Shown here piece after piece: positions 10,674 to 22,220 of a stretch of 64,000 nt of DNA (positions are counted from its first letter, which is position 1; each line of letters begins with the position of its first letter). The position numbers were made by a program, and so were the translations under genes. Below the pieces are notes generated by a model that saw nothing but the letters and a program-made list of their open reading frames with translations, was not told where the DNA came from and searched no databases. This stretch comes from Takifugu bimaculatus (taxonomy: Eukaryota; Chordata; Actinopteri; Tetraodontiformes; Tetraodontidae): NCBI GenBank assembly GCA_004026145.2, contig SWLE01000457.1, positions 94,501-158,500 of the forward strand, given 5' to 3'.

Positions 10674-13600
10674 TCACCAGTGGTCAGTGAGTGATGCAGC
10701 AGATGAGCGGGAGTTGACTGGCTTCAACCAGCTACTGTACTGTCTCAGTGTCTCCAGCCCATAGTAAGGATTCTCTACGAGATCAGACAGCAGCTTCACT
10801 CCTTAATCCTGCAGCTGGTTCTGACTCAGGTCCAGTTCTCTGAGATGGGAGGGATTGGACCTCAGCGCCGAGGCCAGAGAGCCACAGCTGATCTCTGATA
10901 ACCTGCAGCACTCTAATCTGAAAAATGCAGGATGAGGTTATACGGTGCAGGTCTGCATGTTAGCTGCGTCAGTACTAAACCTACGTTAGTTCTTAGTTGG
11001 GTCAGACCTGAATTCACGATATTCCAAGGATTTTTTTTCATGTGGTGCATCACAGCAGTGTTGAGAACAGCCTCACTTCACCATCTTAGCAGCTGGTATA
11101 TAGGTAGAAAAATGAAGACTGACCTGAGCCTCTCCAGTTTACAGTTTGGACTCTCCAGTCCAGAACAGAGCCGCTTCACTCCTGAATCCTGCAACGTGTT
11201 GGAGCTCAGATCCAGAACCCTCAGATGGGAGAGGTTGGACTTCAGAGCTGAGGCCATAGAATCACAGCTGGTCTCTGATAACCTGCAGCTCCTTAGTCTA
11301 AAATAACAATTATTTTGAGAGAAGACAAATAAAAATCAACATGTACCAGAGCAAAACACAGCTTACAAGCAACAAACCTCTGGTCCTGCACCGGCTTATC
11401 TGCCGTATGTTTGTATTTTGGGTTCTTTCAGGGCGGTTGGACAAGATCTCCAGCGTATGTAAAGTGTGTGTGGGTCAAAATACCTTCCAAGTTTGTGAGA
11501 CCACATTTCTCAATAGCACTCAACTCTTGTCAGGAGTTGGGACAAAGCGACCCACTCCTGATAGCTTGTGGGCGATGCTGCAGCGACCCTGCAATCCCTA
11601 CACTCCCAAATCAAAGGTTTTAGACACTGCTGGATGCTGGAAGGGTGGCTATAGTCTGGACGCATCGTTCCCCTGACTGCACATTTCTCCAACAATGATT
11701 GGCAGCTGGTGTCACTTGTTCTCCAGATGAGAGAAGGAAAGAGAGCCCCCCCACAGTGTGTTTGATTGCCCCACTGCAAGCTCAATGCTGCCAGAAAACA
11801 TTGCAGGAGCATCAATTCCCCTCAGGGCATCAACAAGGACCTCAGGAAAAGGTGCAGCTGCCACCTACTAGAGACAAGCACACTGAGCTGAGATTCAAAG
11901 CCCTCTCCTCCCAAGAGAAGAGCTTGTTTGTTGGAGGCTCTTCTGGGCGATACCGGATGCCACAGCTTCAGCTCAGCCCGTCTCTGGAGCTGAGGTGGAG
12001 CTTAGCAAGTTTCATGGTTCTAAACCACTTCCTCTCGCTGAGGACCTTCTCAGCTGGTGGTTTCTGCTCCACCTTCCAAGTTGAGCAGGTGATACTTCTG
12101 CATTCCTGCCACCAGTGTCTCTGCAGAAAGAGTCTTCTCTACTGTTTTATATTATATTGTAGAAAATTAGGATTTTTGGTTGATGTCTTAGATGTTGTTG
12201 ACTAAGAGCAGGTTTTTCTTTAATAACATAGAAAGATTTGATGAGAAGAGCAAATGTATTATTTTATGAGCTACTTCCACTACTATTATATACACATACT
12301 TCCATATTGTCTCAGATTGCAAGCTGCATTTATTGCATCGTTCATAGAAAGTCATATTTGTGAGGAGAAAAACTCCAATAAGGTCATTTTCTTTAATGAC
12401 CATTACAACAGAAGGAGGCGATGAACAAACAGATTTATATAAAAATGTGTGAAAACTTATGGATGGAAACCTTTTTAAAATGGTTGCATTGTGTAGAATC
12501 GGTGTAGAATCAACTTGTTGACTTCTGATTTGGACTCCAATGGAAGTGAGGTGCAACAATTGTGGATGCTGAAAGCTTCAGATCTTCATGAAGGTTTCTG
12601 TGGTTGGACTGACCTGCTGCCCCTTTAAGAGGGAGGCAGGTTTGGGCTTCTGGCTGGAATGAAGCCACCTAAGATGAGAATGACTGCAGGCTTTCGGTAC
12701 CAAGGTTTAACAGGGTGCTCACTTCACACTTGGGCTTTTCTCTTTTTTGGGATGGCTTTTCTCAGGAGAGAAGGGGCATGGCACACTGCAGCAGCTTTCT
12801 TTTGGGGTTTTCTAGTTTTCCTTCTGATCTTTAAAAGACAGGAAGAACCATTTTTGATTGGTCTGAATGTTTGGGCGGTTTTGTGGCCAGCCTAAAATAA
12901 AACAAGACAAATCTACAACTGATACTTCCTTTCTAGTCACTGATGACCATCCTCACATGGGACAGATTTCCACAACCAATTTAATACTGCAAATCTGTCC
13001 TGTGTGGTCTTTTTTCTGAGAACTGTAACACTACGTTTATAACAAAGATCAAACATGGAAACAGTTATTGTCTAACTAGTTACACCTGGGAAAGTACTGG
13101 ATCATCTCTGACTGACCTGAGCGTCTCCAGCTCACAGAGAGAATCCTGGAGAAAACCACAGAGCAGCTTCATTCCTGGATCCTTCAGCTGGTTAAAACTC
13201 AGCTCCAGAACCCTCAGATGGGAGGGATTGAACCTCAGCGCCGAGGCCAGAGAGTCACAGCTGGTCTCTGATAAACTGCAGTGTGACAGCCTGGAAAAGG
13301 AATAAATGGGGCAAATAAAAATACATTTCTAAATATGAAAATGAAGAGAAAAGCAGAAAATGTAAAGAAATTTAGAAAAGACCAACAGAGGCCTCCTGAC
13401 CTGAGCGTCTCCAGTCTGCAGTTTGGATGCATCATTGCAGAAGACAGTAACTTTACTGCAGCATCTGTCAGGCTTTGGTTCTCGCTTAAGCTCAGCTCCC
13501 GTAGATGAGAAGGGTTTGACGTCATTGCTGAGGCCACAACTTCCCAATGACTCGTTGAAAGAAAACGACCAGACAGTCTGTTGTGTATGAAACAAAAATA

Positions 13601-16600
13601 GTGAGTCAAACTTTGGGATTTCTAATCAACTCATCTGAGAATCTACCTCAACACAAATGTAGCTCATTTCCTGGAAAAGCTAAATTCAACACCGTAGAGC
13701 AACAGTTTGAACGACCATCAGATCTGAAATGCAACTGAATTATTCTCAACATTTGTCTTATTTTAGAACAGCTCATAATTACTCAATATTTAAAATGATT
13801 GTAGCAAATGGTTTAAAGAAACGTGCATCTTTTTATCTGTCCATCGGCTCTTTGGATATTTTGCATTTCATCCAATTTGTACGATGGTGCGTCAAGTCTT
13901 AATTCAGCGATCCGATCGATGACATCAGAGTCTCTGGTTGCATCGATTGCCCTCAGCTTCTGTTATATCTGCCTGTTTCCCTTCAAATCATTTTCACTGC
14001 ACCTTTTGTTGCTAGTGATGAAGTTGCCACCTAACGGGTGTGGAAAGGGTCAAACAACTTTGTGGGTCACATAAAGGCTCCAAACGGAACCGCCACAAAG
14101 ACCTAAAACACCCATTTAAACCAACGAGGCCGGCTGTTTTTACGTTGAACAAATGAAGCAAAATAGTCACGTGTCATTAGTTAAAACGTGTTTTTCTGTC
14201 GTTTGAATACGATGTATACAAACAAACAAAAGTTATTTAATGACATGACAGTAATTTCATGATAGTCAGTTAACTTGTGGCTCCTATTATTCCTGCCTTA
14301 TGTTGGTTTGTCTGGATTGACCTTTGAACTTATATCCAGCCAGTGTTGAACATTTCTGGATGAATTGTTGTTGTTTTTAATTTATGGACGCTGCAATGGA
14401 AATAAAGAATTGAAGGAATGACCACTGGAGGGGGTATTGCTACCTGACATGATCCACTCGCTTGATTTAAACGCTGATGTCCGGCCCTAAAAATCTTTAC
14501 TTACTCGGCCTTCCTGCAGTTCCTCACAGCTGGAATCAGGCGACGTCGTCCCTCCTCTGAGGTGTTGTACTGCCGCAGGTTCAGCTCATCCAGAACCTCC
14601 TCTGACATCTGCAGCAGGTAGGCCAGAGCTAAACAGTGGATCTCTGACAGTCTCCTCTTTGATTTCTTCTCTGACTTCAGGAACTCTTGGATCTCCTGAT
14701 GGACTGACTGATCCTTCATCTCCATCAGACAGTGGAAGATGTTGATGCTTCTGTCTGGGGAGATTCCATCACTGTTCTCCTCCTTCAGGTTGTTGAGGAC
14801 CTTCTGGATGGTTTCTGGGTGGCTGTTCCTCTGATCCAACAGTCCACCCAAGATCCTCTGATTGGACTCCAGAGAGAGACCATGAAGGAAGCGAACAAAC
14901 AAGTCCAGGTGGCCATTTTCACTTTTGAGAGTTTTTTTTAGTGCTCTCCTGAGTAAGTCATCAAGAGATGTGATTGGTTTAGAATATTTTAGGAACTGAC
15001 TTATAACTGCTGTGTCTTTCCTGGTGTAACGGTGGAACATGTAGACGGCAGCCAGAAACTCCTGAACGCTCAGATGAACAAAGCAGTAGACTGATTTCTG
15101 GAAGATCACACTCTCTCTCTTGAAGATCTCTGTACAATCTCCTGAGTACACCGACACCTCGGAGACGTCCAGTCCACATCGCTCCAGGTCTTCTGAGTAG
15201 AACATGATGTTTCCTTTCTCCAGATGTTCAAACGCCAGCCGACCCAACTTCAGAAGGAGATCTTTATCAGCCTCAGTCAGTTCCTCTGGTCTCTGTTTTC
15301 CTCCATACTTCTGCTTCTTCCTCTTTATCTGAACCATCAGGAAGTGTGAGTAGAGGTCAGTCAGGGTTTGGGGCAGCTCTCCTCTCTGGTCTCTGGTCAT
15401 CATGTCCTCCAGAACTATAGCAGTGATCCAGCAGAAAACTGGGATCAGACACATGATGTGGAGGCTCCTGGAGGCCTTGATGTGTGAGATGATTCTCTTG
15501 GACAGATCTTCATCACTGAACCTCCTCCTGAAGTACTCCTCCTTCTGGGAGTCAGTGAAGCCTCGTACTTCTGTGATCCTGTCAACACACGAGGGAGGAA
15601 TCTGATGGGCTGCTGCAGGTCTGGAGGTGATCCAGATGAGAGCTGAGGGAAGCAGGTTCCCCTGGATGAGGTTCACCAGGAGCACGCCAACGGACGATAC
15701 TTGTGTGACATCAGAGATGAGCTGATGCTTGTTGAAACGCAGTGAAAATCTGCTTTCATCCAGGCCATCAAAGATGAACAGAAGTTTCCAGTCAGTCAGA
15801 TCTTCTGCTCTGATCTTCTGTAATGTTGGATGGAAAACATGAAGCAGTGAGAGAAGACTGTGCTGCTCATCTCTGATCAAGTTCAGCTCCCTGCATGAGA
15901 GCGGAAGCACCAGACTGATGTCTTGGTTCTCCAAACCTTCTGCCCAGTCCAGACTGAACTTCTGCACTGAGAAGGTTTTTCCAACGCCGGCGACACCGTT
16001 GGTCAGAACCACTCTGATGTGTCTCTGTTGCTCAGATAAGACTTTGAAGATGTCCTGGCACTTGATTGGAGTGTCCTGGATGTTCTTCTTGGAGGTTCTC
16101 TCAAGCTGTCTCACCTCATGTTGTGTGTCCACCTCCTCACTTTGTCCCTCAGTGATGTAGAGCTCAGTGTAGATCTTGTTCAGCAGGGTTCCACTTCCTG
16201 CTTCATGAGTTCCTTCAGTCACATGTTCACATCTTCTCTTCAGACTCATCTTATGACCTTCTATCACCTCCTGCAGATCACTTCCTGAACATAAGTAAAC
16301 CAATGATTTCCATCTATAATAAATCATCAACACAACTACAAATTCGTGACATCACAAATTAAATCTCATATTGAACAGTTTTACTTTGTTTGGGCTTCAT
16401 TTCAGCATCTCCAGATCTGCTTCCAGATTGTGAACAAGAGGACTCTCCTGGTGGAGCTGCCTGGTCCCAGTTTGATAGGATGTGCTCCCCCCTCTCACTA
16501 TGAAACACATCTCTATTAGTCCTTTGATTTATAGGATGAAAGAACCGGATCAAGACTCAATATTGTTCCAGCATTTATTAATTCATCTTTCAGTTTAAAC

Positions 16601-16864
16601 CTGATTCTTGTTTCTAATCAACAATATTCACATTAAGTCTGTAACTCTATGACTGTCTGAGGTTTAAGTGTTAAACATCTCCAGTAATAAACTCACAACC
16701 TGCTGCTGTTAATGTGACTAACAGCTGCCACACAAACACATCATCACGCTTTAGTTTTCTTACATTTCCTCTGAACTTCTGAAGTTTAATATTCTATCAT
16801 TGGACCGGTCACTCTTCAGGGACACACAGCTGGGCACTGTGGACTCTGCTCTATCCTCGTCCAT
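10674..16864 (-). CDS. NLR gene 2 (type B): FISNA-NACHT-LRR receptor with premature stop
   Basis: Spliced minus-strand NLR. Coding exons: 16865-16764 (ATG at 16864), 16521-16385, 16284-14505 (FISNA-NACHT, Walker A GVAGVGKT, Walker B IFDGLDE), LRR exons 13577-13401, 13290-13117, 11297-11124, and a terminal LRR exon from 10917. The frame holds through all joins. In the terminal exon a TCA serine codon is TAA at 10805-10803, stopping the protein at about 885 aa. Without it the frame would run to TGA at 10674 (928 aa). Unlike genes 3 and 4, a 5-bp difference in the tail would extend the end beyond LETLR by about 21 residues. The MSEC-type first exon of type A is absent, so translation probably starts at MDEDRAES. 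The NACHT exon is 45 bp shorter than in type A. It may be functional with a shortened LRR, or an early pseudogene. Confidence 0.8.
13117..13290 (-). other. Hybrid LRR exon in NLR gene 2
   Basis: This 174-bp exon has the upstream flank of one LRR exon of type A (the 3015-2842 kind, with CCTGGAAAAGG on the plus strand) but the downstream flank of the next one (the 2538-2365 kind, CTCACAGAGAG). It therefore looks like two ancestral exons joined by an in-frame recombination that removed the intron between them. Gene 4 has the same structure at 44894-45067. Confidence 0.65.
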
Positions 16865-17340
16865 CCTGAGGAAACATCAGAAATAGTGATGAGACTGTGA
16901 TGAAGGTAAATAATCTGTAGAGGTTGGAGTTAAATAATCCCAATTCACTGCATTTTTATCAAACAGGAACATTTCTAATCCATTCTGGATAACAACTGAA
17001 TCAATAAATCAATGATGTATCTGTATCATTTTCATGTTTTCAGAGTTTAAGCTGCTTTTTTTAACTGTTCCCTGCAGTGAGAAAAGAACTGGCACCTTTT
17101 CCAGCCCCTCATCCTGCAGCACTGAATGTGCTCTAAAGTTCTTTCCAGAGCAAACGTCTCTGCACTTGCAGCAACATGTTGCAGTCATGGATCCGTGAGG
17201 AGAACCGGATACAGGAAACGCCCCCACTTTGATCCCTAAACCCAACTGGTGGCCAACGGTGGTCCGGCAACGACGGGGACGCTGGTCCATCGGGCCCACA
17301 ACACTGGTTTTCCACAGGCCAACATGGTGAAAGGACTGTC

Positions 17341-17757
17341 TTCAGCTCAGCCACTAAATTATCTTGCTACATAAACATACTAGTCAGGACTTTTTAACTT
17401 CCCTCATTTGTTCCCCTCTTCAATTATTTCTATGATCCAAGTTCTCAACGATCACTGCTCTATTTAAAATAGATGAAAGAAATGACACCCACTCCTGCAT
17501 TTCTTTCACAGTGGTTCCACAACATAGAACAATAAACCACTGTGAGAAAACGTGCAACATGAACCCAAAATCCTGTTGGTGTCCTGTGATCCTGTGTGGA
17601 TTTATTTCCTTATTTATTTTTCAACTTTATAGTCTTAAATTGGCCTGGCTGAGAGATGCTAACTTGCCCACGATTAGATTTTGTTTGACAGGTAATACCA
17701 AAATATCCAGCTGTAACCTGGACTGTTTAACAACTCTAATAACTCTAAGAGCTTTTC
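17341..17757. other. Type B 5' intron, no gene seen
   Basis: Stretch between the unit-common part and the type B leader exons. It is shared with 49119-49491 and absent from units 1 and 3. Probably intronic in gene 2. Nothing else recognised. Confidence 0.45.
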
Positions 17758-17815
17758 ACCTAAAATTTCGCTCTTCCTGCTTTGTCTGAACAGAATACTT
17801 TCACTTTCACTTTTA
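17758..17815 (-). promoter_or_regulatory. ISRE-like tandem GAAAGT element and candidate leader exon, NLR gene 2
   Basis: On the minus strand 17815-17797 reads GTAAAAGTGAAAGTGAAAGT, a strong match to the ISRE/IRF-binding pattern. Immediately downstream, a short segment (AGTATTC...AGCAGGAAG...TTTTAG) ends at a GTGAAA donor (17760), which could splice to the acceptor of the exon starting at 16865. The motif is seen; interferon control is inferred from the family. Confidence 0.45.
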
Positions 17816-18112
17816 CAACCTAATCAACAGCTTTATGGCGTATATATTACTACCATTAAAGCATTCTGGGAGGGTTTAAAGTTCTTTTAGGATCAGTAGC
17901 AAGGAGCAGAAACATAAACTAAACTTCACTTAGAAAGACTATTCAACTATAACTAAAGCCAGACTATAAGAAAGTTAAATAAAACCTTTTCATTAATAAT
18001 GTATGATATTTTGTGCTAAAAGTAAATATGAAGTCTCGTTGAATCAAATCTTGATTTTATCTCCAAACACAACTGTCAATTCTTTTCAATAATGCTCTTC
18101 GTTTCCACTCAC

Positions 18113-18160
18113 CTTGTCGGTCTTCAGTCTTCCTGCTTAGTCTGAAAGGAATACTTTGAA
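18113..18160 (-). promoter_or_regulatory. Second candidate leader exon, NLR gene 2
   Basis: Minus-strand segment with the same AGTATTC...GTCTGAAAGC-like core (CTAAGCAGGAAGAC) as 17760-17796, ending at a consensus donor CAAG followed by GTGAGT at 18113. It looks like a duplicated promoter/leader module. The GC- and CpG-richer sequence at 18160-18470 would be its upstream region. Unit 4 has the same arrangement at 49839-49890. Confidence 0.4.
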
Positions 18161-18904
18161 AAACTGGTTTGTTGGGTTCCCAGTTTCTGGGACCGTTGTT
18201 GCGGGTGTCTACCTGCAGGGGGCGTGGAGGAGCCGCTCATCAGCCACAGTGGCCCCGCAGACACACGCACCTGCGGTCTCTCTTCAATCTCCCGTTGGAT
18301 TTAAGGACAGAACTCCCGTCTGCCAGCGGCGGAGGGTTTTCGTCCTCATCGCCAAACCCTGACTTCTGTGGCTGGACTATTTTTGAGAGTTTTCCGAGCG
18401 GACTTGTTTTGGACTCTCTCGAGGTCTCTCCGCCTCTCTGTGAACGCGGACCGAACTGTTCTTGTTCACTTTAAAATAAAGACGCTATTCTCCACCATTA
18501 TTCAACCTGGTTAAATAAATAAGATTTATGATGCTTGACAGATTTTAAAGACTTGTAAAAGCAGCATATTTCTGCAGCCCTGGAGTCCAGGAGGAGCAGC
18601 AGAGGTCAGAATGTGTCGGAGCGCGTTTAACTATTGGTTGCAGTTCCACGCGTGTCCACCGGGTGGCGGTAAAGCACCACATGATATTTCTCCTTTTTGG
18701 AACTTCTTCAGCTGCGTTGAGCTTTAAATCTTCACCTGTCGCTCCCTTTAAGCTCTAAACTTTGCGGTTCGATGTGTAGTTTGTTGGTTTGAATATTTTT
18801 GATGAATTCTGATGATGATGAGTGAAACTGTCAATGACCAATAGAAAGTTCGTCCATTTTTCTATTGTGTCACACATTTTCATTATTTATTGTCATTTTT
18901 GGGT
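18161..18904. other. Upstream flank of NLR gene 2
   Basis: Fairly GC-rich block, then AT-richer DNA, matched in unit 4 at about 49891-50641. It contains an open frame of about 100 codons on plus, but the copies differ by frame-disturbing changes, so no gene is called. Confidence 0.45.
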
Positions 18905-19110
18905 CTAAACTGGACCAGTTCTGTGAGCTGTTTTGCTTTTTCTGTGGACCAGATGTTCCAGGCAGGTTCCATCATCGGACACAGACGGAGACGGGTCACG
19001 TGACAACAGTCAGCCTTTAGTTCTTTATTACAGGAGGATCTGGTTTATATACAGACACGAATCTGCAAAATACTAAAAAGTCTATGAACCCAAAGTACTA
19101 AAAAGTCTAC
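18905..19110. repeat. Flank segment also found at 50642-50764 and 53452-53656
   Basis: End of the type B unit, from CTAAACTGGACCAG to AAAAGTCTAC. Its first 123 bp occur twice around the palindromic block to the right of unit 4, and the full segment continues at 53452-53656. It marks where different mobile sequences joined the two dimer copies. Confidence 0.65.
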
Positions 19111-20190
19111 ATCTTGCAGCATCTGGACTCCCCGGGAACCTACGCGAGGATCCTGTTCGTGGACTTCAGCTCTGCGTTCAACACCATCCGCCCCGCTCTG
19201 CTACAGGACAAGCTGTCCCAGCTTAGTGTGCCTGACTCCCTCTGCAGGTGGATCACTCACTTCCTGACGGATCGGAGGCAGTATGTGCGGCTGGGGAAGA
19301 CTGTCTCCGACTCTGTCTCCTCAAGCCACCAGTCTGTCAAACTGATCAAGTTTGCGGATGACACCACCCTCATCGGGCTCATCTCCAATGGCGATGAGAC
19401 TGCCTACAGGAGGGAGGTGGCTCGACTGGTGTCCTGGTGCGGACACAACAACCTGCAGCTGAACGCTCAGAAGACAGTGGAGATGATTGTGGACTTCAGG
19501 AAAGTCACAGCCCCTTTGCCCCCCCTTGCCCTCATGGACTCCCCCATCACCATCGCGGACTCCTTCCGCTTCCTGGGCACCACCATCACCCGGGACCTTA
19601 AGTGGGAGCCAACCATCAGCTCCCTCATCAAGAAGGCCCAGCAAAGGATGTTCTTCCTACGGCAGCTGAGGAAGCTCAAACTGCCTCCCAGGATGTTGGC
19701 GCAGTTTTATACGGCCATCATGGAGTCCATCCTCACCTCCTCCATCCTCACCTCCTCCATCCTCACCTCCTCCATCACCGTGTGGTTTGCTGGCGCCACT
19801 GTCAGGGACAGACGGAGGCTGCAGCGCGTCGTGCGCGCTGCCGAGAAGGTGATGGGCTGCAGGCTTCCATCCATCCAGGACCTGTATATCTCCAGGACCT
19901 GGAGGCGTGCAGGTCGGATCACGGCCGACCCTTCCCACCCTGGTCACGGACTGTTTTCCCCACTCCCCTCAGGCAGGAGACTACGGTCCATTCGGACCAA
20001 AACCTCCCGCTACACAAACAGCTTCTTCCCCTCTGCCATCAGGCTGCTGAACACCAAGTGACTTATCACTTAAGCACCACGTACAGCAGCCAGTCAGACT
20101 CACGAACAATACATCACATTACTCCTGCATTGACCTGCACTATTCTTACTATTTTTATATATATATACTGTACTTACAACAACTACTCAA
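19111..20190 (+). mobile_element. LINE reverse-transcriptase fragment, internally deleted
   Basis: Open frame 19111-20061 encodes the C-terminal half of a non-LTR retrotransposon ORF2 (L2/CR1/Rex1-like). Visible are FVDFSSAFNTI (first catalytic Asp region), FADDTTLIG (the DD motif), then NNLQLNAQKT and the usual RT tail SIQDLY...HRLFS-like and SIRTKTSRYTNSFFPSAIRLLN. Between VSDSVSSS and HQSVKLIKFADD the conserved TGAPQG-type segment is missing in frame. A 15-bp unit coding ILTSS is triplicated at about 19728-19775. It is truncated at the 5' end, so not autonomous. AT-rich 3'UTR follows. Confidence 0.85.
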
Positions 20191-20205
20191 GGGAATTGAT
20201 AAATA

Positions 20206-20449
20206 TCACTATGCCCAAACCAAGGTGTTTGATGACAACCAAGGAGCAATTGCACTGGCCAGGAACCCAGTTAACCGGCAAAGGTGTAAACATATTGATA
20301 TAAAATATCATTTCATTCGTGAAACTGTGAATAGTGGGAGGATCTGTTTAAAGTATTGTTCCACTGACAACATGGTTGCTGACTTGATGACAAAACCAGC
20401 CACAAAGCTAAAACTCCATAAGTTTGCACAGTATTTGTTTGGCACATAA
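20206..20449 (+). mobile_element. Ty1/copia RNase H C-terminal fragment
   Basis: About 75 codons match the end of copia-type Pol: DDNQGAIALARNPVNRQR, KHIDIKYHFIRE, and DNMVADLMTKP near the C-terminus, ending at TAA. Upstream pol is missing, so this is a 3' relic. It abuts the LINE tail on the left and its own LTR-like sequence on the right. Confidence 0.85.
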
Positions 20450-20569
20450 AGTGCAAGAAGAATGTGCCAATATGTTTTTATTTACTTTTGCACTGAAGAC
20501 CAAAGGGAGAATATTTTTGTTTATTTTCTACCACTGAGTGTACCACAATAAGCAAAGGTCGAGTGGGGG

Positions 20570-20767
20570 TGTTAAATGTGATATGTGTGCGTCCTTACTC
20601 ATTGTGTCCTGCAGAGGGTAATGTTCACGGTGCGTCATGAACATGACGTCACTACGTATGTACCTGTTCCGGTATAGTTGTGAAACAGAGCGGCAGCTCA
20701 TTGCATCTCCCTGTCTGATTGATTAAATATGCCTAGAGGAGGCCAAAGATAATTCTGTTATCTGACA
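20570..20767 (+). repeat. Probable copia 3' LTR
   Basis: Starts TGTTAAATGTGATATG directly after a purine tract (GAGTGGGGG) and ends with ...CTGACA, giving the TG...CA ends expected of an LTR. About 198 bp. No matching 5' LTR is present in the window, so the boundaries are a best guess. Confidence 0.5.
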
Positions 20768-20817
20768 GTTTGAATCTCCACCGCAAGGCACTCCGCTCAA
20801 CACAGTTGAATCTTGTT

Positions 20818-21056
20818 TGATTTTTTTTGAAGGCGTTTCACCTCTCATCCAAGAGCCGTTCTAGGCAGATTTGATGATATGACGCTCATAGGCTATATAG
20901 CCTTTTCTTTTTGGGGGGAATGGATTGGAGGCTGCTTCAACATTGAGGTTTGGACTGTGACAAAGCAAAATGGACAACCTCCACCAGAATAAGTGTTTCA
21001 AGAAAATAAGTTTGAGTGTATTAACTTCAAAAGGCCATTTTCTTGCACCTGCTCTC
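20818..21056 (+). repeat. 5S repeat upstream spacer
   Basis: Begins GTTGAATCTTGTTTG and runs into the 5S gene. It is repeated before the other 5S copies at about 21970-22220 and 61641-61893. The shared upstream sequence means whole repeat units, not isolated 5S retrocopies, are present. Confidence 0.7.
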
Positions 21057-21176
21057 GCTTACGGCCATACCACCCTGAGAACGCCCGATCTCGTCCGATC
21101 TCGGAAGCCAAGCAGGGTCGGGCCTGGTTAGTACTTGGATGGGAGACCGCCTGGGAATACCAGGTGCTGTAAGCTT
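21057..21176 (+). rRNA. 5S rRNA gene copy 1
   Basis: 120-bp 5S rRNA sequence from GCTTACGGCCATACC to GGTGCTGTAAGCTTT, followed by a T5 run that can act as an RNA polymerase III terminator. The internal control region is present (AAGC-AAGCAGGGTCGGGCC...GGATGGGAGACCGCC), with C in place of the usual T in AAGCTAAGC. Structural component of the large ribosomal subunit. Complete and possibly transcribed, but it may be a divergent copy. Confidence 0.85.
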
Positions 21177-21179
21177 TTT

Positions 21180-21319
21180 GCACTCTTCCACTGGGTCAGC
21201 AGAGGCCACCAGTGTTCCTGATAATTATCCAGCCAGATGTAATTCACTTCTTAAGTACTTCTAACATTGAGATTTAATGTTGCACTATTGTACATCGTTT
21301 GAGATTTAATATTTTATGA

Positions 21320-21352
<33 letters not shown>

Positions 21353-22220
21353 CGTGCGTCCGTGCGTGCGTGTGTGTGTTTAAATAAAATTGAATTTCCC
21401 ACTTTGGTCCACACTATTGTCAACATTTCTGTCTTCAAAAAGAAGCCAACTCAAGGCGGCAGATTCCTGAATTGAAAACAATATCTAAAGAACTCAAGTA
21501 TCATACTAACAACACTAATATTCCATCTGTCTATCCCCAACTGAATTAACTCCACACCTATCTCATCAGATTATTTGTAACAGAATAAGCAGATAACGTA
21601 GCATTTCCCTGTTCATATCTGCTACTTGCAATTTAGAATTTGTCAATAAAACTATGCTATGACACAAACTACAGTTTAATAGATGGCTGTGCTCCTAAAA
21701 AGAGCAGCATTTGTGGCTCATAAACCTCACAGACACTCCTATGCTCTTTAAACATTTTTATGATCGTGAATTTTTCAATCAAATATCTTCTCTTTGATAA
21801 TGCCCAAAGCTGGATTCGAACTCTCCCTCTGGGGTCTTCAGGAGGTTTCAATCAGGTTGTCTGTTACAGCAATTGTCAACTGGCCCGCACCGGCCCGGGA
21901 TCGATTCCCGGCCATGGCACCGATTCCCGGCCATGGCACATTGCTTTTAAGTTGATTTCATTTATCGGAGTTGAATCTTGTTTGATTTTTTTGAAGGCGT
22001 TTCACCTCTCATCCAAGAGCCGATCTACGCAGATTTGATGATATGGCGCTCATAGGCTATATAGCCTTTTCTTTTTGGGGGGAATGGATTGGAGGCTGCT
22101 CCAACATTGAGGTTTGGACTGTGACAAAGCAAAATGGACAACCTCCACCAGAATAAATGTTTCAAGAAAATAAGTTTGAGTGTATTAACTTCAAAAGGCC
22201 ATTTTCTTGCCCCTGCTCTC
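21180..22220 (+). repeat. 5S non-transcribed spacer with TG microsatellite
   Basis: Spacer between copies 1 and 2 (gene-to-gene period 1164 bp). It contains a TG/CG dinucleotide tract at 21320-21380, a 19-bp tandem pair CGATTCCCGGCCATGGCAC near 21903-21940, and the upstream region of copy 2. The same spacer recurs at 62004-62754, and its part from AATATTCCATCTG starts at 61190 beside the BEL element. Confidence 0.7.
21885..21940 (+). other. tRNA T-arm-like duplicate inside the 5S spacer
   Basis: CCGGG-ATCGATT-CCCGG forms a T-arm-like stem with a 7-base loop, followed by CCATGGCAC, and the 3' half is duplicated. No matching acceptor or anticodon arm was found upstream, so this is a relic at most. 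Copies at about 61565-61613 and 62694-62742. Confidence 0.3.

Noticed and set aside
18169..18474. 101-codon plus-strand frame in the type B upstream region
   Set aside because: Not in conserved context on plus, and it lies in the probable promoter region of a minus-strand gene. Copies differ in frame-affecting ways.
19602..20303. 233-codon frame overlapping the LINE
   Set aside because: Shadow frame of the RT reading frame. It runs on into copia sequence without any motif.
21885..21940. tRNA gene in the 5S spacer
   Set aside because: Only a T-arm-like hairpin and a duplicated tail are present; no acceptor 5' strand, D arm or anticodon arm.
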